Virus record (IMG/VR): IMGVR_UViG_3300025093_000071 | Location: 1 to 31,851 of that record | Direction: 5' to 3' (one strand) | From: a virus | DNA length: 31,851 nucleotides | In this document: piece by piece, positions 22,901 through 30,119 of the stretch | How the letters are laid out: each line of letters starts with the position of its first letter | How positions within the stretch are numbered: position 1 is the first letter of the stretch | Translations under genes and position numbers: made by a program | Notes under the pieces: model-generated | Told to the model about the DNA's origin: nothing | The model's input: the letters and a program-made list of their open reading frames with translations, nothing else | The model's database searches: none

Positions 22901-25189
22901 CCATATGCTGAGTGGTTGATAGGAACTCGGAGTGGTAACATACTCTCTGACCTTCAGGCAAAATGGATAGACCAAAACCCTAGATACCGTTTGCAGTATT
23001 ACCCAGACTATACAAGTTTTGCCGCACAAACAGATTTATCTCCACTGGTTAATTCATATGCCAATATGATTTTTAAAAACATAGATTCAATTAAAGGACA
23101 GATTTTCAAAGGAGATGTTGATACGGGTAGTGCTCCTGTATTGGGAATAAATAATAATGCATTAGTGGAAGGAATAGATGATTTTGCAAAACTTCATTAT
23201 GAAACAGTAAAAAAGATTTCAGAAGCACAACGAGAAACAATCATCAATAAACTTATTGTTTTGATGCGAGAACAAAAGACATTGTATCCAGACATTAGCA
23301 AAATGCAGGGGTCATTTAAGCAAGAGTTGGCTATTCCAAAAAAGATAATGGATGCACAAGTTAATAAGTTTTTGCGTAGTGTATTTCCTAAAGCAAAACC
23401 AGATAACTTAGCAAAAATTTCTGAAAGTATGAAGAATGATGTTTGGAACTTGATGCTTGATCCTCCACCGCCTGATGGTAGGTATTATGGTGGTGCTTCG
23501 ATGTCTGTCTTGATGGATTTATCAGATAGTCTCCGGCAGTTTTATCGTGCCAATGGTTTGGCTGTTGGTAATGACATTGTGGCTACAATGGATTCAAATA
23601 TCCCACTTTTCCAACGCATAAAAAATACTCCATATGCACAGATGTATGGGGCAAATATGGCTTCAGATGTAAACCGTATGAATGATATGGCAAAGTCTGG
23701 TAAACTCCGTGAAATGATGAATAGTCTTCGGAAGTCTGATGCAGAAACAACAGAGATTATAAGTGGTACATTATTGAACCTTGTATCTTGGACACGTCGT
23801 AGTATGACACAAGGATTGTTGGGTGGGTTTCCGCTTCCTGGTACACGATACTTGGGTATCAATATATTCTCTGCACCATTTATTATGATGGGTACTCTTG
23901 GTTTAAGTCGTACATTTAGTGCATTTAGTCCTAAAAGATTATCGTCTGCGATTCGTCAGGCAATGTCAATAACTCAGATACCAGATGATGTAGTTGTAAT
24001 CACAACAAAACAGGGCAGAAAGTATACAGCAAAAGAGTTGCGATTATTGGAAAGCCAAAACAATCTTGGTCTTACTACTGGGCGCGTACAGTTTTACGAA
24101 AATCACGCAGGCGAAATGATGACCGCAGCAAATCTTAATGTTGCTGGACAGGAGATTGGTTTTCCAACAAAGTTAATCTCACAGTTAAATCCTGGTCAAA
24201 GAAATTTATGGTCACATATTGCTGATGCAACAGATATGACATATCGTCGGTCTGCTTTTTACAGTGCCTTGGCTGATGATATGCCAATAGATCAGGCTGT
24301 GGATATAGCCAAACGCTCGTTGTTGGACTATGGGGCAATGAGTAAAATGGAACGACAGGCAATGGAACGTGGTTTAATGTTTTGGTCGTTTGCCAGACAA
24401 ATACATTCTGAGTTTCTTAATGCAATGGCCAAGGCTGTTATTGGTGGTACAAGTCACAAGTTTGTTATCTCAGCAATGAGAGCCTCAATGAAACAACAAA
24501 ACAGGGCAGGCTCTTGGTACAATGGTGATGACAGTGTATACAGCAGAGTCTATTCATTCTGGGCTGGAGAACAAGACAATCGTCCATCATACACATATGG
24601 TTTTGATAATCCGTATGCACAAGCATTTGATACGTATGTGACCTTTGCTTCTTTAATCGCCGCACCAGAGAACATAGACGATGCGATTGTAAAAGCATTG
24701 ACAACTGGACGTGTGCGCCCTGGCCTTGATCAAATACGAAAAGTTTTAACAAACAAATATGGTAAGCGTGTACCATCAGATGTAATATATCTGGCTAAAA
24801 GTTTGGACATTTGGCCGTGGTTTCAAGAACAGTTTAAGGTAAAGTCTGTTCGTTCTGGAGAACGTCTTCGTTTGGGTGAGCCAACTTTTGATGGGTATCA
24901 ATATGAGTTTGCCGATGAAGCAAAGATGAAAGAGTTTTCTCAGTGGTTGTTTGCATTTACTTTGCTTGGTGTACAACGAAATATACGAGACTATACAAAA
25001 ACAACAATGGCATTTGATACACAACCAGAGGGTATGGACTTAAAACGTATGCAAGACCCAAATGCATTATTGTATTTACTAGGATTGGAGACAAGTCTTC
25101 AAACAAAAGATATAATGGATGCAAGTTTTCAGAATCAAAAACGTATTGAAACAGAACTTAAACAAATAATAAAACAAAATAAATATTAA
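19910..25189 (+). CDS. Giant internal virion / ejection protein, 1759 residues
   Basis: This is by far the largest gene, about one sixth of the genome. The N-terminus is acidic-helical with a Pro-rich linker (EFIPPPPTPVETPLPYRP), then long helical regions. A part around residues 1290-1330 (QGLLGGFPLPGTRYLGINIF and MMGTLGLSRTF) is hydrophobic enough to touch a membrane. I could not find a lytic transglycosylase, peptidase or polymerase motif. Size, order and composition fit the largest ejected protein (gp16-like) that extends the tail across the envelope. The region around 20650 encodes an AAAAA run. A multi-domain polyvalent protein is an alternative. Confidence 0.65.
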   Translation: MTPEERKEYLDKIFEDYQSGKITLEESRRLRAQVPPEFIPPPPTPVETPLPYRPVSDVDKATSQAIDSVALRYSVEQGLSPEEAYRKAREEVEAQIKPTTQQYTPEPAIGLSRIVDVEKGLVRDAQTGEIRPGTSAELIGQSFLRQRLGTQEDIEAGLKVQREQARRESFERQKRQELARIEREKAGVTPLEEMGFRALEFGEEFGLGTVPETAKETATEYLIAPSTQTGDVYESTLSASLRAINTLPAAAAAAYERTVPGMKESEMYRIADSGEFLDQVAVNIANIQGLPEAFATNEVLSDIGGENVAWWAGLVTELPMPVGPGLVAKPIVKGLSNASKTKATQKMVDQMFEDVGMQGVSSKNVVERYSDSIPDFQKNAKRNNLVSTSSEAVAEHLAVLHTVRAGLDASPDGIKVTDLDSLSSTPTGLSILINAGPTDTLTKANSGKFVTEQLDKFKNAAKTNPDVARIYNEGVSAQKRVTEGLKRSTTPNRVATTTLTTDFESQLVKNKIGRLLAEGKITKKDLVTNLNYAKGKKGKLSKNDIARINEKIKRFDDPLFQGDAYILDDVYSALRTTLRTPIKERLLNFLPTDLSLIAGDTVINTSAKGNRFFNSKNYKKFINEQKNYNQNISFDAKTNTYKVNASIQEDLVKDIIDYFGPDRIRQSEGLRELLSDVLEGTIKVGNRDLVGNAYKAQGAVRHLGGFKLREAGEQYRRAALAPEFRGDVVAVSEAQELSKQLGKGFIGQVVRDFKNVKKAFSQPAEILEGIQPSIGFAELSKQLNGAQDKVVEETTKELARLTKKYGGDGVRALDELGSESYNMAVKSVDDYTDKTAQNAFNGSYIDYIETFVEERFKNDLLRRIRYKIRQQENLLRPVVDFVGEDELLKQYSRLQKYANQVSREVLLDHQRYFTKLDAWKSMVTRYYGATKVNALLKDDSGFRRILLPDGAQLQPLASNILDISFSNFVTITKRMKNQYPSLDPLKTMVTGKPVPTIPYAEWLIGTRSGNILSDLQAKWIDQNPRYRLQYYPDYTSFAAQTDLSPLVNSYANMIFKNIDSIKGQIFKGDVDTGSAPVLGINNNALVEGIDDFAKLHYETVKKISEAQRETIINKLIVLMREQKTLYPDISKMQGSFKQELAIPKKIMDAQVNKFLRSVFPKAKPDNLAKISESMKNDVWNLMLDPPPPDGRYYGGASMSVLMDLSDSLRQFYRANGLAVGNDIVATMDSNIPLFQRIKNTPYAQMYGANMASDVNRMNDMAKSGKLREMMNSLRKSDAETTEIISGTLLNLVSWTRRSMTQGLLGGFPLPGTRYLGINIFSAPFIMMGTLGLSRTFSAFSPKRLSSAIRQAMSITQIPDDVVVITTKQGRKYTAKELRLLESQNNLGLTTGRVQFYENHAGEMMTAANLNVAGQEIGFPTKLISQLNPGQRNLWSHIADATDMTYRRSAFYSALADDMPIDQAVDIAKRSLLDYGAMSKMERQAMERGLMFWSFARQIHSEFLNAMAKAVIGGTSHKFVISAMRASMKQQNRAGSWYNGDDSVYSRVYSFWAGEQDNRPSYTYGFDNPYAQAFDTYVTFASLIAAPENIDDAIVKALTTGRVRPGLDQIRKVLTNKYGKRVPSDVIYLAKSLDIWPWFQEQFKVKSVRSGERLRLGEPTFDGYQYEFADEAKMKEFSQWLFAFTLLGVQRNIRDYTKTTMAFDTQPEGMDLKRMQDPNALLYLLGLETSLQTKDIMDASFQNQKRIETELKQIIKQNKY

Positions 25190-25204
25190 CCAGGAGAAAC
25201 AAGA

Positions 25205-25612
25205 ATGAGAGTTAATCATTATAATCGTCACGTTTCAGATGATACTGCTATTGCCAGTGTGGGTACATCATTTGACACGTCTAAAAAACACACAATAAAG
25301 TTAGGGTCTTTTCCAGATGATAGTGCTTGGTCAGGAGAGTTGTCAGCAGTAACAATACACGTATCAAGTATTGCGAGTAGTGCCAGTCAAGTTTCCTTCC
25401 GAATGACAACTGATTCAGATGGAGACATAACTATTGCTTCTGGTGCTTCTGGTGCATTGGATGTTGGTATTACCACAGCAACGAAAGGAAGCGTGACATA
25501 TGTTTTAGAGTTTGTGCAAATAACTCCAGTAAATGACACGGTGTATTTATTCTACAAAACAGATACAGGCACGGTAACTATTGATGAAGTTATCGTTACG
25601 TGGAGGGAGTAA
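25205..25612 (+). CDS. Small beta-rich virion protein
   Basis: This 135-residue protein has an AGGAG ribosome site. The alternating Ser/Thr/Val pattern (SAVTIHVSSIASSASQVSFR) predicts a beta-sandwich. It lies immediately before the fibre gene, overlapping it by one base (TAATG), so it may be a fibre-attachment or tail-tip accessory protein. No family is recognised. Confidence 0.6.
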   Translation: MRVNHYNRHVSDDTAIASVGTSFDTSKKHTIKLGSFPDDSAWSGELSAVTIHVSSIASSASQVSFRMTTDSDGDITIASGASGALDVGITTATKGSVTYVLEFVQITPVNDTVYLFYKTDTGTVTIDEVIVTWRE

Positions 25613-27168
25613 TGGCTATTGTACGACCATATTCATTGAGCGGTAATACTGTACTGTCTGAGGTTACAATAAGTTCTGGTGACATAACATTTACTTCAGC
25701 AGGTAATCTTATTGAAGGAAGTACTGCTGTATTTTCCTTTGATACAAGTGGTAACATTACCAAGATTGGACAAGACACACCTTCTACAAATGAAGTGCTA
25801 ACTTGGGATGGTGCCAAGTGGGTTGCTTCTCCTGGAGGCGGAGGTGGTGGTGGTGACATTACAGGTGTTACTGCTGGTACTGGTTTATCTGGTGGTGGTA
25901 CAACAGGTGATGTTACATTGAGTGTTGATACATCTGTTACTGCAACGCTTGGAGATACTCAAACATTTACTAGTACAAAAACATTTTCCAACATTGTAAA
26001 CTTTGGAAAGTTTCTTCGTCACGATGGAGACATTGACACACGCATTGTATTCTTTGATGCTGGTGATGTGATTGCTTTTGAAGCAGGCGGAGTAGAGATT
26101 GCTCGATGTAGTGAAGGTACGCAAGATGAGTTTGTAATCAATGACTTGTCTGGTGATGTTGATTTCAGAGTAGAGGGAAATAATGATACTCACTTGTTGT
26201 TTGCTGAGGCAGGGACTGACAGAGTATCTATTGGAACCAGTACTGATTCTCCCGGGGCTTTGCTTGAAGTTACCGGTGATGCAACAACGGGTGTACCACT
26301 TGTTCAATTAAACAATACAGATGTAGACCAAACATTACTTGATGTTAACGCGAGTAATACCACAGGAGATGTGTTTGACATTCAGGCTGATGCATTGACA
26401 ACTGGGTCAGTGATGAAGATTGTTTCGAATAGTTCGTCTACATCTGATCGTAGTATGATTGACATTACCAATGATAATACATTGGCAACGAATACGATTT
26501 TGATGCAAATGAAAAACGATGCCGTTGCGGAAAAATCATCTGTTGTAATAGAATCAACCGCGGCAGATCCCAATCCTTTGATTGAGTTGATCAACAGCAA
26601 CGACAGTGCGGACAAACCACCACAGTTACGGTTTAACAAACTTGGTCACGCGTCAGATGATATGGAGATTGCACAGATAAGTTTCTATGGAGAAGATGAT
26701 GCAGACCTTCCAAATCCTAAAGAGTATGCTTCTATTAAATCATATGCGTCTGATGTAACATCATCTGGAAATGCACAATCAGGTGAAATAAGGTTTTTTA
26801 CATTAGTTAATAATGTTGAAACTGAATGTATGCGTATTGGTCGTGAAGATACAGCAGGTGGTATTTCCGCATTTGCATTACAAGTTAATGCTGGTGGTGG
26901 TGATTTAGATTTTATTGTAAGTGGGGATAATAGTCCAAATCTTATACGAGTTAATGCAGCAAATGATTTGGTGGGTATTGGAACTTCACCGAACGATTCA
27001 TCTGCTATATTTCAAGTGGCATCTACAACCCAAGGGTTTCTTCCACCACGAATGACAACAACACAACGTAATGCAATTAGTTCACCTTCAGCTGGATTGA
27101 TGGTCTACAATACAACAACGAATAAGTTACAATGTTACAATGGAACATCGTGGTTTGATTGTTTCTAG
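25612..27168 (+). CDS. Tail fibre protein
   Basis: The protein has 518 residues from the ATG overlapping the previous stop (GGAGGG upstream; a GTG four codons earlier is in frame). A Gly-rich hinge precedes GVTAGTGLSGGGTTGDVTLS, a motif typical of trimeric phage fibres. Repeating beta segments follow, and the C-terminal block GFLPPRMTTTQRNAISSPSA with GLMVYNTTTNKLQCYNGTSW is the common end of many phage fibres and tip proteins. It should bind the host receptor. It is likely under diversifying selection. No chaperone gene is seen nearby. Confidence 0.85.
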   Translation: MAIVRPYSLSGNTVLSEVTISSGDITFTSAGNLIEGSTAVFSFDTSGNITKIGQDTPSTNEVLTWDGAKWVASPGGGGGGGDITGVTAGTGLSGGGTTGDVTLSVDTSVTATLGDTQTFTSTKTFSNIVNFGKFLRHDGDIDTRIVFFDAGDVIAFEAGGVEIARCSEGTQDEFVINDLSGDVDFRVEGNNDTHLLFAEAGTDRVSIGTSTDSPGALLEVTGDATTGVPLVQLNNTDVDQTLLDVNASNTTGDVFDIQADALTTGSVMKIVSNSSSTSDRSMIDITNDNTLATNTILMQMKNDAVAEKSSVVIESTAADPNPLIELINSNDSADKPPQLRFNKLGHASDDMEIAQISFYGEDDADLPNPKEYASIKSYASDVTSSGNAQSGEIRFFTLVNNVETECMRIGREDTAGGISAFALQVNAGGGDLDFIVSGDNSPNLIRVNAANDLVGIGTSPNDSSAIFQVASTTQGFLPPRMTTTQRNAISSPSAGLMVYNTTTNKLQCYNGTSWFDCF

Positions 27169-27177
27169 GAGAGTAAA

Positions 27178-27513
27178 ATGGATCAGCAAACTGTTATTGA
27201 ACTCTTGGTAAATAGCAGTCCACTTGCAGCTTTTGCGGGATACTTGGTGTATCAAACACGTAGTCTTCAGGCTCGTATGGATGATTTAAATGTGACGGCA
27301 CAGAAGAGAGAAGACAATCTTCGGTCTCGTTATGACAAAGTTATATCAGACTTACAAGATGAGAAGGCTCAACTCCAACAACACCAACAACATCAGTTGA
27401 TTGCATTGGAAAAAAAGGTTGACGATCTAGTCATAAGTGTTGACAATATAAACAACATTGTACAGGACTTGAGAATCAAAGACCTTGCGAGGAACATCAA
27501 TAATGCCAGCTAA
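27178..27513 (+). CDS. Holin-like protein (BhlA type)
   Basis: The protein has 111 residues. One N-terminal hydrophobic segment (about 5-26, VIELLVNSSPLAAFAGYLVY) is followed by a charged coiled coil (RYDKVISDLQDEKAQLQQHQ). This single-span plus coiled-coil layout resembles BhlA/UviB-type holins. It opens the lysis region and lies 1 kb before the amidase, which supports a role in membrane permeabilisation. The membrane segment is weakly hydrophobic, so an anti-holin or spanin-like role remains possible. Confidence 0.6.
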   Translation: MDQQTVIELLVNSSPLAAFAGYLVYQTRSLQARMDDLNVTAQKREDNLRSRYDKVISDLQDEKAQLQQHQQHQLIALEKKVDDLVISVDNINNIVQDLRIKDLARNINNAS

Positions 27514-27697
27514 AAAATCAACAGTTAATGCTTCTGGAAACTACACCAAACCAGCAATGCGGAAACGTTTGTTTAACAAAATCAAGGCTGGTTCTAAGGG
27601 CGGAAGGCCTGGGCAATGGTCAGCAAGGAAAGCACAGATGTTAGCCAAGCAATATAAAGCTGCAGGTGGTGGATATAAAACCAGGAAGAAAAAGTAA
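27503..27697 (+). CDS. Very basic small protein, 64 residues
   Basis: The start is ATG 27503 (GAGGA upstream), overlapping the holin-like gene. Lys and Arg make up 19 of 64 residues, and there are no acidic residues. The motif GGRPGQWSARKAQMLAKQYK followed by AAGGGY resembles short basic proteins I recall from aquatic phages and giant viruses. The function is unknown; DNA or RNA binding is likely from charge. It is the first of four adjacent basic genes. Confidence 0.7.
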   Translation: MPAKKSTVNASGNYTKPAMRKRLFNKIKAGSKGGRPGQWSARKAQMLAKQYKAAGGGYKTRKKK

Positions 27698-27939
27698 TGG
27701 CATTATCTAAACGTCAGAAGAGTTTGAAGAAGTGGACAAAGCAGAAGTGGCGCACACCATCAGGGAAACCATCAGGTAAAACTGGAGAAGTGTATGCACC
27801 ATCTGCTACAATACGCAAGTTGAAGTCTACTCCTGCTGGTCGAAAGAAGTTAGCACAGGCCAACAAAAAGAAACGTGCGGCGACCAAGGCAGGAAAGCAA
27901 CACGCTCGACACGGACTACACAAAGGAAAGAAACGATGA
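27697..27939 (+). CDS. Very basic small protein, DUF5872-like, 80 residues
   Basis: Lys and Arg make up 27 of 80 residues, with one acidic residue. The pattern SLKKWTKQKWRTPSGKPSGK followed by TGEVYAP and an Ala/Lys/Arg C-terminal part resembles, from memory, the DUF5872 group shared by phages and giant viruses. It overlaps the preceding stop (TAATG) and the next start (ATGA). The probable role is nucleic-acid binding, for example DNA condensation in the capsid; this is inference. Confidence 0.7.
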   Translation: MALSKRQKSLKKWTKQKWRTPSGKPSGKTGEVYAPSATIRKLKSTPAGRKKLAQANKKKRAATKAGKQHARHGLHKGKKR

Positions 27940-28235
27940 AAGCCAGCAAACATTCACGCGCCAAGGCAACAATGAAAAGATTGGGACTGTCTGGTTTTAA
28001 CAAGCCAAAGAGAACTCCTGGACACAAAACCAAGAGCCACGTTGTAATGGCCAAACTTGGAGACAAAACTAGATTGGTACGTTTTGGTCAGCAAGGTGTT
28101 CGTGGTGCTGGTAAGTCTCCTAAAACTGCAAAGGACAAAGCACGTAAAAGAAGTTACTATGCTCGTCACAATGCACAAGATTCTAAACCCTCAAAACTGT
28201 CGGCTCGTTATTGGTCGCATAAGGTGAAATGGTAA
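27936..28235 (+). CDS. Very basic conserved phage protein, 99 residues
   Basis: The motifs SGFNKPKRTPGHKTKSHVV, RLVRFGQQGVRGAG and the C-terminal LSARYWSHKVKW recall a family seen in marine phages and giant viruses with an S-A-x-Y-W-x-x-K-V-K-W end (from memory). Many such copies sit near lysis or packaging genes. The protein is basic with a structured-looking centre. Its role is unknown; a virion DNA-binding or assembly function is possible. ATGA and TAATG overlaps tie it to both neighbours. Confidence 0.72.
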   Translation: MKASKHSRAKATMKRLGLSGFNKPKRTPGHKTKSHVVMAKLGDKTRLVRFGQQGVRGAGKSPKTAKDKARKRSYYARHNAQDSKPSKLSARYWSHKVKW

Positions 28236-28363
28236 TGCCAATGAAAAAATATAAAAGTGGATACAAAGTTAAGAATACAAAAACAAAGAAGCCAATGACA
28301 AAAGCCAAGGCCAAAAAGCAATTGTCGGCAATCAAGATGAAGAAGAAAGGTGCAAAGAAATGA
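28235..28363 (+). CDS. Lysine-rich micro-protein, 42 residues
   Basis: This short gene begins at ATG 28235 overlapping the previous stop (TAATG) and ends in an ATGA overlap with the next gene. It encodes MPMKKYKSGYKVKNTKTKK and continues similarly. There are 18 lysines in 42 residues and no acidic residue. Tight overlaps on both sides and a charge like its neighbours make it credible despite its size. It is a likely nucleic-acid-binding peptide. Confidence 0.65.
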   Translation: MPMKKYKSGYKVKNTKTKKPMTKAKAKKQLSAIKMKKKGAKK

Positions 28364-28545
28364 GTATCAGTTTGAATCAAGGGACGATTGTAAAAGCCCT
28401 TCGGATTGCTGGGAAAGTGATACGGTATGCTCGTGGTGGTTTTGATGCTGATGAAACCAAGGAGTTGGTTGCTGACCTTCTTGAACTTGCAGGCTTGTTG
28501 GTTGTTGACATAGCGGAGGATGTGACAGATGAGACAGATAAATAA
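28360..28545 (+). CDS. Small acidic hypothetical protein in the lysis region
   Basis: This protein of 61 residues has a basic amphipathic N-terminal helix (VKALRIAGKVIRYAR) and then an acidic/hydrophobic helix (TKELVADLLELAGLLVVDIA). There is no clear membrane span or signal peptide. It lies between the basic cluster and the amidase with overlaps to both. It could be a lysis regulator or a membrane-associating peptide; the function is unknown. Confidence 0.6.
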   Translation: MSISLNQGTIVKALRIAGKVIRYARGGFDADETKELVADLLELAGLLVVDIAEDVTDETDK

Positions 28546-28951
28546 GATTGTTGTACATCATTCCGCATCGAAGCAATCAACTACTCGTGACCAGATTGAT
28601 CGTTGGCATAAAGATCGTGGTTGGTCTGGAGTAGGGTATCATTATGTGATAGAATCAGATGGGTCGATAATGATGGGTCGACCATTTGAGAAGATCGGTG
28701 CTCATACTAAAGGAAATAATGGTGATAGTATTGGTGTTTGTGTTGTTGGTAATTATGAACAAATTGATTCAATGACACCAGGGCAACACCAATCTCTTGT
28801 TGTTCTGTTGCACGGTTTGATGGGGCAGTTTGATCTTGCTATTGATGACGTGTACGGTCATCGAGAGTTGGGTTCGAGTGCCTGTCCAGGAGAACATCTA
28901 TTCAAGTGGCTATCAGATTGGAGAGTGCAGTATGCCAAAGGCGAAGTCTAG
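28529..28951 (+). CDS. Endolysin: N-acetylmuramoyl-L-alanine amidase (T7 lysozyme-like)
   Basis: This 140-residue zinc amidase (Amidase_2/PGRP fold) cuts the bond between muramic acid and L-alanine in peptidoglycan for lysis. The putative zinc ligands are His10 (KIVVHHSAS), His111 (YGHREL) and Cys119 (SSACPG). Tyr37 in GYHYV matches the catalytic tyrosine, and GDSIGVCVVGN is a family hallmark. The residue two before the Cys, a catalytic Lys in T7 lysozyme as I recall, is Ser here. No signal peptide is seen, so a holin is needed. GGAGG lies nine bases before the ATG. Confidence 0.93.
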   Translation: MRQINKIVVHHSASKQSTTRDQIDRWHKDRGWSGVGYHYVIESDGSIMMGRPFEKIGAHTKGNNGDSIGVCVVGNYEQIDSMTPGQHQSLVVLLHGLMGQFDLAIDDVYGHRELGSSACPGEHLFKWLSDWRVQYAKGEV

Positions 28952-29384
28952 CGAACCCAGAGACTTTTCAACAGGTCTTACCCACAAACAACTTAAGTGT
29001 GCTCAGTTGATTGCAGAAGGATTGTCCGGTGCAAAAGCTGCAGAAGCGGTTGGAGTACACGCGCAAACAGTTCAGAACTGGAAGAAGATCCCAATCTTCA
29101 AACGAGTTATGACCGAGTATAAACCACCGGCACAACACGTTATAGCGTTGCTTCCAATGAAAGAGCACACTCCGGAGGCACTGGACGAGCGTCTTGCCCA
29201 GTTGGTGTGCCCTGCTGTTGAAGCAATGGGTCATATACTGGGTAGTCCTCAATCAAACGATATGGCTAAAATCCAGGCTAGCAAGTTCGTTTTGTCGACA
29301 CTATACCAACGTTGGGTACACAGTCAAGATGTTGCTCCTGAGCAGTTGAAAGACTTGAAGGAAGCCCTACGCATTATAAAATAA
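28932..29384 (+). CDS. Terminase small subunit (putative)
   Basis: This 150-residue protein starts at ATG 28932, inside the end of the amidase gene (GGAG upstream). The N-terminal helix-turn-helix LTHKQLKCAQLIAEGLSGAK with AAEAVGVHAQTVQNWKK (about 15-51) is typical of small terminases that recognise the packaging site. The rest is helical for oligomerisation. It is the last rightward gene, separated from terL by over 24 kb within the arm. A generic HTH regulator is the alternative, but phBC6A51-type small terminases look like this. Confidence 0.75.
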   Translation: MPKAKSSEPRDFSTGLTHKQLKCAQLIAEGLSGAKAAEAVGVHAQTVQNWKKIPIFKRVMTEYKPPAQHVIALLPMKEHTPEALDERLAQLVCPAVEAMGHILGSPQSNDMAKIQASKFVLSTLYQRWVHSQDVAPEQLKDLKEALRIIK

Positions 29385-29386
29385 AA

Positions 29387-29410
29387 AGGCCGGTACATCT
29401 GTACCGGCCT
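29387..29410 (-). terminator. Strong terminator at the convergent junction
   Basis: AGGCCGGTACA pairs perfectly with TGTACCGGCCT (11 bp, 2-base loop; four if the last pair opens). On the leftward strand it is followed by TTTTTATTTT, so it ends the early transcript. On the rightward strand there is no U tract, so rightward termination may be weaker. It lies two bases after the small terminase stop. Confidence 0.85.
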
Positions 29411-29427
29411 AGTCCCTCATCATATCT

Positions 29428-29946
29428 CTACTCGAGTAGTAGTTTTTCCACCTCCTTTGTGATGACATATTTTTGTCGTGCTCTTTCAATGGTACCATTG
29501 CCATTCTTGATCCACAACTTTGCTTTGTTAAATGTTTCAGTTCCCGGAATAAGTTCGGGTAAAATCTCTTCTGGTAGATCTTCTCCTGCATAGATGTACA
29601 GTCCTAGACCGTGTCTGGCAATGGCCTTGACTGAGCAACGTTGTATTGCTTTGTTAACATCCATCATCGTTACTTGGTCTATTGGTATACATTTGTTTTG
29701 GTGGTTCATCACGGGCAAGTACTCGATGTGCTCTGTGCCGTTTATCTCAATTCCAACCTTGACCATTGCACCGGCCGGACTGGAAAGATATGGAAGGCCT
29801 TCCTGCTCGTATACCCAGCGACGGGATTTAGGGTAGCGTTTCAGCAGTTCACCCCAAGCCCACGCCCAGGAGAGATAGGTAAATCTTCCCTTGCGTTCAG
29901 TGTGTTTGTTTACATTTATTTGTGAGAGAGTGTCGAATATACTCAT
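29428..29946 (-). CDS. Single-strand annealing protein, Sak3/DUF1071 type
   Basis: This 172-residue recombinase would anneal complementary single strands in phage recombination and repair. The N-terminus SIFDTLSQINVNKHTERKGR followed by FTYLSWAWAWGELLKRYP is the hallmark of the Sak3 (DUF1071, Rad52-like) family. Further hallmarks are EYLPVMNHQNKCI, VNKAIQRCSVKAIARHGLGL and YIYAGEDLPEE. The length is slightly short for the family. No partner exonuclease or SSB gene is seen nearby. It is last in the leftward arm, overlapping the preceding gene by ATGA, and is followed by the convergent terminator. Confidence 0.88.
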   Translation of the reverse strand: MSIFDTLSQINVNKHTERKGRFTYLSWAWAWGELLKRYPKSRRWVYEQEGLPYLSSPAGAMVKVGIEINGTEHIEYLPVMNHQNKCIPIDQVTMMDVNKAIQRCSVKAIARHGLGLYIYAGEDLPEEILPELIPGTETFNKAKLWIKNGNGTIERARQKYVITKEVEKLLLE

Positions 29947-30119
29947 TGGTATCTCCGTATGATTGCTTGTTCAATGTTTGTTGGTATGATTTTATAGATC
30001 CCGTCGACGGTCAGGAATACATACCTACCTGACCGGGGAAAGAATATACATACATATCGATTTAGATAGATACGCTCGGACACGAGTACAGCATTGTCTG
30101 GCACAGGAAACTCACTCAT
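29943..30119 (-). CDS. Small hypothetical protein in the replication block
   Basis: The protein has 58 residues from ATG 30119 (61 from ATG 30128). It overlaps the stop of the upstream gene and, by ATGA, the start of the annealing-protein gene. Its tight packing between two real genes supports it. It is a beta-rich small protein (NAVLVSERIYLNRYVCIFFP; RYVFLTVDGIYKI). The family is unknown. Confidence 0.6.
   Translation of the reverse strand: MSEFPVPDNAVLVSERIYLNRYVCIFFPRSGRYVFLTVDGIYKIIPTNIEQAIIRRYQ

Noticed and set aside
28830-28931. 34-residue N-terminal extension of the small terminase
   Set aside because: The extension reads the amidase catalytic region out of frame; ATG 28932 has GGAG and begins the HTH protein.
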